DNA of 64,000 nucleotides from Macrotrachela quadricornifera. Lineage: Eukaryota > Rotifera > Eurotatoria > Philodinida > Philodinidae. The stretch covers positions 1,217,174 through 1,281,173 of the forward strand of contig JAJEKB010021308.1 in the NCBI GenBank assembly GCA_022393335.1, written 5' to 3'. A program made the position numbers and the translations under genes. The notes under the pieces were generated by a model. It did not search any database. It worked only from the letters and a program-made list of their open reading frames with translations, and had not been told where the DNA came from. Positions 59,650-64,000 of the stretch are shown here, piece by piece (the stretch's first letter is position 1; the number at the start of each line of letters is the position of its first letter).

Positions 59650-62377
59650 TTAACAGTGCAATGTATAATTGGCAATTTCTTATTTGTTCTGTTAATTATG
59701 TTTTGATGTGTATTTTTTTCTATTATTGAAATTGAAATATATTTTCTACAGATAAAGAATAACTTTATCGATAATCTGAAAGACAAAAACGTAGTTTAAC
59801 TAGTCAAAAATGACCTTCGAAAATCTTTCCGGATTTCGAAAAAAAAATTCCTGAATTTTCCGGATTTTGAAATTTTAATTCCGGATTTTCGAGTTTCGCA
59901 TCTGGCAACCCTGATCTGAACGTAGAAGAGGAGCAGAATTGTCATATGGATAGTGGTATCTTAGATGAGTCAAAAGAAGATGATGATGATGATGATGATG
60001 ATTCACCATTTATGGATGATGAGACGACTGATCCTGAATCGATGGATGGAGATACAGGCGCTGACTCATATGAACTGGAATACCAGAAAGACAAAGCAAT
60101 GAAGGAATTGTCAAACATATTCAAATTGTTGAACATAAGTCCGATTCATGAGAGGTAAGTTTGTATATTTAATTTGAGTTTTCTGAAAGAATCTTTATAT
60201 TTAGATCAGCGGTATTATCCATTCGTGCCAAAGTTGATGAAGTTTATAGAAAACTTAATCGGCTATGTGATGTATTAGATGAAAAGTCTCAAGTTTCGCA
60301 TGATCCAAATCCTCACGGGCTGATGATATGTGAGTCTAATGAACTTTTAGTTGATTTGGAAAAGTTATATGCCGAGAGTGATGCCGATGAGCAAGTTCGC
60401 TTAATGAAAATTGTTCCAAAAGAATGGGGTCGACAAAAAATCGAAAAATGGTATGTTTTTTATTCTTGTTTCTTTCAATGTCTTCGCATTTTTCTGTATA
60501 TATGTTACTAAATACGTCTTTCACTTATCAGGTTTCAATCAAAGCAAAATCAGGCTCGACGATCGCTCATTCTTCGAAACAACAAAGGAATACTAGCTTA
60601 TCCACAATGTCTACGAGGAAATATTCCTTTATCTGATGCAACAATTGACGCTGTGATCAAGTTCTATAGTGAGGATGGTATCAGTCGGACCTCATCCATT
60701 TCCAAAGACATAATTAAAATCAACGGACAACCAGTCGCAGTTCGTTTTTTAGAGATGACTGTCTTGGATGCCTACCGAATATTTAACGAACGATTTCCTG
60801 GAGCTGTTGCAAGATCAACCTTCACTGCCCTTCGACCACGAGAAGTGAAAATTGCAACACCACATGAGACGTGCATGTGTATTATTCACGAGAACATGGA
60901 TTTGTTATTGAAGGTTTGTGTTAGTTGTATATTGATACGATTATATCATAGTTTCATTACAGGCTTGGAGTAACTACTATCGAAAATCTATCGGCGCAGC
61001 TTCTTCCTCATCTAGTGATAAGACCAATATGAAAGATCTGATCGCTCGAATGGTTTGCACTATACCGGAAGAAAAATGCTTCAGTGGTGAATGTGACATC
61101 TGTTCAACGGAAAATATCATAGATGTTCTCACTGATAAAAATATAATGGACTTGGCTGACGAATGTTCATGGACGTTGTGGAAGAAAGTCAATAACAAGT
61201 TCGACCTTCAACAGATGTTTGGCTCAGTTGATTCTCTACTCACGGAAATTGAAGAAAGATGGCCTTTACTCTTGCTTCACACGTATTGTAATCGTCAACA
61301 GCGTGAATATATTAAAGAGTTGCGTTGTCAATCATCAGACAAGACGTTTGTTGTGGCTCAAATTGATTTCTCAATGAATTATATGTTTATACGTCAGCGT
61401 AAAGTTCAACAAGGATTTTCTTGTCAGCATCAAGCTACCTTGTTTACAATCCATCTGACCATTGGAAAGGAACAACGAAACCTGGCGATCATCAGTAATT
61501 ATATGGAACATACAACTGCATTTGTGCACTGTGCACAAAAAATTCTTGTTCAATTCATCAAGAAGAACTTTCCACTGGTAAAAAAGATTAATTATGTGAG
61601 TTAAGTCTTACTTCTGTTAAAGCCTATGTGCTAGATCAGCTCTCTTCTTTCTTTTAGTGATGGAGTAAGTGCTCATTTTACAAACAATGCCAGCATTTTG
61701 AACCTGATTAATTATAAAACCGAATTCGATTTAGATGCTTCTTGGACGTTTACAGCTGCAAGTCATGAAAAAGGAGCTGGTGATGGGATAGGTGCGGTGC
61801 TAAAATCCACTGCTAGGCGTGCTACTCGTTCCAAGAACATTCTCATATCAAATGCAAAAGACTTCTACAAGTTCTCACTAAAACAACAACTCGAAACAGC
61901 AAGAAGATCCAACAAAGATACTCCTGGTGTTCATGTATTTTATCTTGAAGCAGATGAAGTGGAAAAAGTTAAAAACAATTACCTAAAAGCTAGAAGCGAG
62001 AAACTTCCAACAACAGGTGAAAAAAATCATTGTATCGACTCCTTTATATTGATCTTGGTTTAGGTACAATACAAGGGATCCAAACTATGCATGAAGCCAA
62101 ACCGATCAGTCGCTCCATGGTTCAATATCGTTCGACATCTCGATCAAACCAAATCAGGACATTTACATTTAAATAATCATCCCTTTTATGTCTTTTCTAG
62201 TCGATCGAATTTTTTGGAGTCAGACTTGATGATCATACCCAAAACAGACAAATTGGATATCTCTCTTCATTTTCTTCGAATACTAGATTCGTTTAGTCTC
62301 AGATCAATGACTTATGATGATTTCTACGTCAAGATTCGATGTCATCAATTATCCATAACTCTACGAGAAAGAGAAGT

Positions 62378-62774
62378 TGAAAATTGTCACACTAATTTAT
62401 TGTAACTCAAGTTAACGATTACTTGTGGCTGTTGTATTCAGAGAAAATGATTTAGCATTCCAAGAATTTCGATAGAAAAGGTCAAATGTTTCTCAGAAAA
62501 CATGTTTTTAAACTTTTTAAATATTTATGAGGAGAAAAAAATTCAAAAGAAATCATTCGCGAAAAAATCCTAGATTTTCTTCTAAGATTTCCTATGTATA
62601 TATAGTGTATCATAGGGGCACCGAAAAAATGCTCGAAAACTCGACATTTTCAATAGAAAGGGTTAGATTTTTTTTTCATCAAAAGTGTTTTCTAGACCAT
62701 ACGGGCATTGTGGAAGAAAAAAAATCGAAAAAAAGACCTTCCCAAAAAGTGGTTGGGTCTCCATGGATTCACCC
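62378..62774. repeat. Right terminal inverted repeat of the 5.3 kb transposon
   Basis: Inverse copy of 57465-57863. The transposase frame ends inside its inner border (stop at 62405). Confidence 0.85.
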
Positions 62775-62978
62775 TAATATTTGCCTTCTTCTATATTACG
62801 ACTGTACAGTTTTGAATAGCTTCTAGTGAATTTCTTCTCTTTTTTCTAATATAAAAGTTAACTATTTGGTTGTGTTGCAGGTATGCAAAAAGTGAATTAC
62901 ATCTTCAAAGCAAATGACAAGAAATATTAAATCAGAGGTCTAGTTGTATGACGGCTAGATTCACAAATTTCACGGTTC

Positions 62979-63538
62979 TTACACTTTCACTATTTTTATT
63001 GTCTCGCCATCATTGTAGAGCGAATTGATGATCGTTTGAAAGTGCTGTCGAGCCGTTACTCGTCGCGTTTTAAGCGTCGGTGTAATTAGACCATTCTGTT
63101 GTGAGAATAGCTCATGATGAACATAAATATTGCTCACTGTCTCAAAGTATTTCAGTTTGTTTTCTTTAGCCAAGCGAAGTAAATCAGTCATAATCAATTG
63201 CTTGAGCTGATTGTTTTTGCATAATTCTTTGAAGGTTTTTATTCCTGTCGAAGTAAAATTTTTTCTCACGTACTCTTCATCGGGTATGACAATACCCACT
63301 ACAGTCGCTTGCATTGAACAACCATCGATAAAGATTTGAGAAATCCATCGAGAACGAAGATATATATCTTCTAGACGCTCAGGTGCAATATACTCGCCTT
63401 GACTTAACTTGAAAATGTGCTTGCTACGGTCAATGATGCGTAATGTGCCATTTTTTGTCCATTCACCAACATCACCCGTATGTAACCAGTCTCTTTTGTC
63501 AATTGTTTTCCGTGTTTTCTCCTCATCATTGTAATATC
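62979..63538 (-). CDS. Long-chain acyl-CoA synthetase, last exon (partial gene)
   Basis: After a TTTGACCAG acceptor the exon reads YYNDEEKTRKTIDKRDWLHT, then GDVGEWTKNGTLRIIDRSKH and IFKLSQGEYIAPERLE, the C-terminal signature of the ACSL family. It continues through IFIDGCSMQATVVGIVIPDE, LKYFETVSNIYVHHELFSQQ and NGLITPTLKTRR to a stop after IVKV. These enzymes activate long-chain fatty acids as acyl-CoA through an acyl-AMP intermediate, usually at the ER or mitochondrial outer membrane. About 186 residues are visible; the ATP-binding part lies upstream beyond the window. The frame is intact and the family match is strong. Confidence 0.92.
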
Positions 63539-64000
63539 CTGGTCAAAGAAATAAAAACGTCGTAACTTCTTTTGAGCTATTCGCTGTCATAGACGAATCA
63601 TTCAGGGTTCTTCAACAATTCTTTATTTATTTTTCCACGAGAAAACCAATGAAATCTGATCAATAAGAATGTCTTGTACGGACTTATGTCTAATCTGACT
63701 ACAAGTGTAGTGTTACATAAACCTCGTTTTGTGGCTTACTGTGCGAATCGAATCGTTATAAGGAAAAAAAAGTGAGTCAGTTACTGACTTGTTGACCTCT
63801 AAGAATATATATTTTCGTTTGAATAACTCTCAATACGAAAACTAGCATAGGTTAAACATTTCCGTCATATCATAATCTATGTCAAGTCAAGTTTTATTCA
63901 GCATCCTGCTTCGAATCCTAGTAATTCCTATTTCCAGAACTTTTCTAGGCAGACAAGATCCTGTTCAGATATGTTTCAGAGTTCAGAATACAGGATCCTG
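63539..64000 (-). other. Intron of the acyl-CoA synthetase gene
   Basis: Sequence upstream of the last-exon acceptor. The preceding exon is not seen before the window edge. Confidence 0.5.

Larger units (their letters stand above)
58485..59913. mobile_element. hAT-like insertion inside the transposase exon, 8-bp duplication
   Basis: Flanked by a perfect 8-bp repeat ATCTGAAC (58477-58484 and 59914-59921). Ends are CAGGATTGCCAGAT and, inverted, CAGGGTTGCCAGAT, followed by CCGGATTTT motifs. Without its own insert it is about 432 bp, a non-autonomous MITE. Confidence 0.9.
58101..62405 (+). pseudogene. DDE-type transposase gene of the 5.3 kb transposon, interrupted
   Basis: Exons: 58101-58484 joined in frame, once the insert is removed, to 59922-60154; then 60205-60450, 60538-60913, 60963-61601, 61658-62016 and 62064-62405. 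The N-terminus has a zinc-binding CEHP...WLCPRCH region and a long acidic tract. The middle has CMCIIHENMDLLL with a cysteine-rich stretch. The catalytic-like part shows VAQIDFSMNYMFIRQRK, then SDGVSAHFTN and SHEKGAGDGIGAVLK. This set (IDFSxNY, SDGxxxxF, SHxKGxxDGxG) matches a widespread but poorly named family of transposon proteins in arthropods and cnidarians. Breaks: the hAT-like insertion in exon 1, and the exon 5 donor reading TTAAGT where GTAAGT is expected (61602). Confidence 0.75.
57465..62774 (+). mobile_element. 5.3 kb DNA transposon, 400 bp inverted repeats, TA duplication
   Basis: Inverted repeats 57465-57863 and about 62378-62774 match closely; the termini are GGGTGAATCCATGGAGACCC and its inverse, each flanked by TA. 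Between them lies a six-exon transposase gene on the plus strand (58101-62405), broken by a nested insertion at 58485-59913. TA target use with such long inverted repeats and this transposase family does not fit any superfamily I can name with confidence. The element ends 205 bp from the 3' end of the acyl-CoA synthetase gene. Confidence 0.85.

Noticed and set aside
57436..62826. Matching 92- and 99-residue frames at 57436-57714 and 62527-62826
   Set aside because: Both lie in the terminal inverted repeats of the transposon; their similarity is explained by the repeats.

Overview
The window is AT-rich nuclear DNA of an invertebrate animal. Introns are often only 45-70 bp. There are secreted or membrane proteins built from NHL, kelch, EGF and cysteine-rich modules, divergent rhodopsin-like receptors, and many small DNA transposons inserted into one another. 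This fits a bdelloid rotifer best; that is an inference from gene style, not from a marker gene. Two 400-base N runs (36853-37252 and 53214-53613) are assembly gaps.

Layout. 1-1897 (-) is the 5' part of a membrane protein gene (gene A). 3904-4344 (-) is a divergent ubiquitin-conjugating enzyme. 5539-6289 (-) is a broken receptor and 8282-9277 (+) an intact 7TM receptor. 9950-11017 (-) is a kelch pseudogene fused to a duplicated copy of gene A's 5' region. 13090-13690 holds a LINE fragment. 14695-28153 (-) reads best as one large intact modular gene (gene CD): membrane anchor, five cysteine-rich exons, NHL propeller, second NHL propeller, five cysteine-rich exons, EGF, jelly-roll-like C-terminus. 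Its 4.9 kb central intron carries a transposon nest about four levels deep. 28154-39600 is gene-poor and holds MITE-like elements. 40030-43341 (-) is a single-exon 1103-residue EGF/IPT receptor-like protein. 51007-56188 (+) is a decayed relative of genes A and CD (gene E). 57465-62774 is a 5.3 kb DNA transposon with 400 bp inverted repeats, itself hit by a hAT-like element that was hit by a piggyBac derivative. 62979-63538 (-) is the last exon of a long-chain acyl-CoA synthetase.

The main theme is a family of modular proteins sharing one 5' exon (hydrophobic segment followed by an acidic IDSSSSE motif). Exons encoding 8-cysteine domains follow, all phase 1 at both ends, so exons can be duplicated, lost or swapped without breaking frame. 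The window shows intact, duplicated, fused and decayed members of this family. A second notable signal is a pair of hammerhead ribozyme motifs in the same orientation 833 bp apart (47.06 and 47.90 kb), plus a third, degenerate one near 56.7 kb.

Exon boundaries come from reading splice signals by eye, not from transcripts. Long stretches hold nothing recognisable and are marked so.
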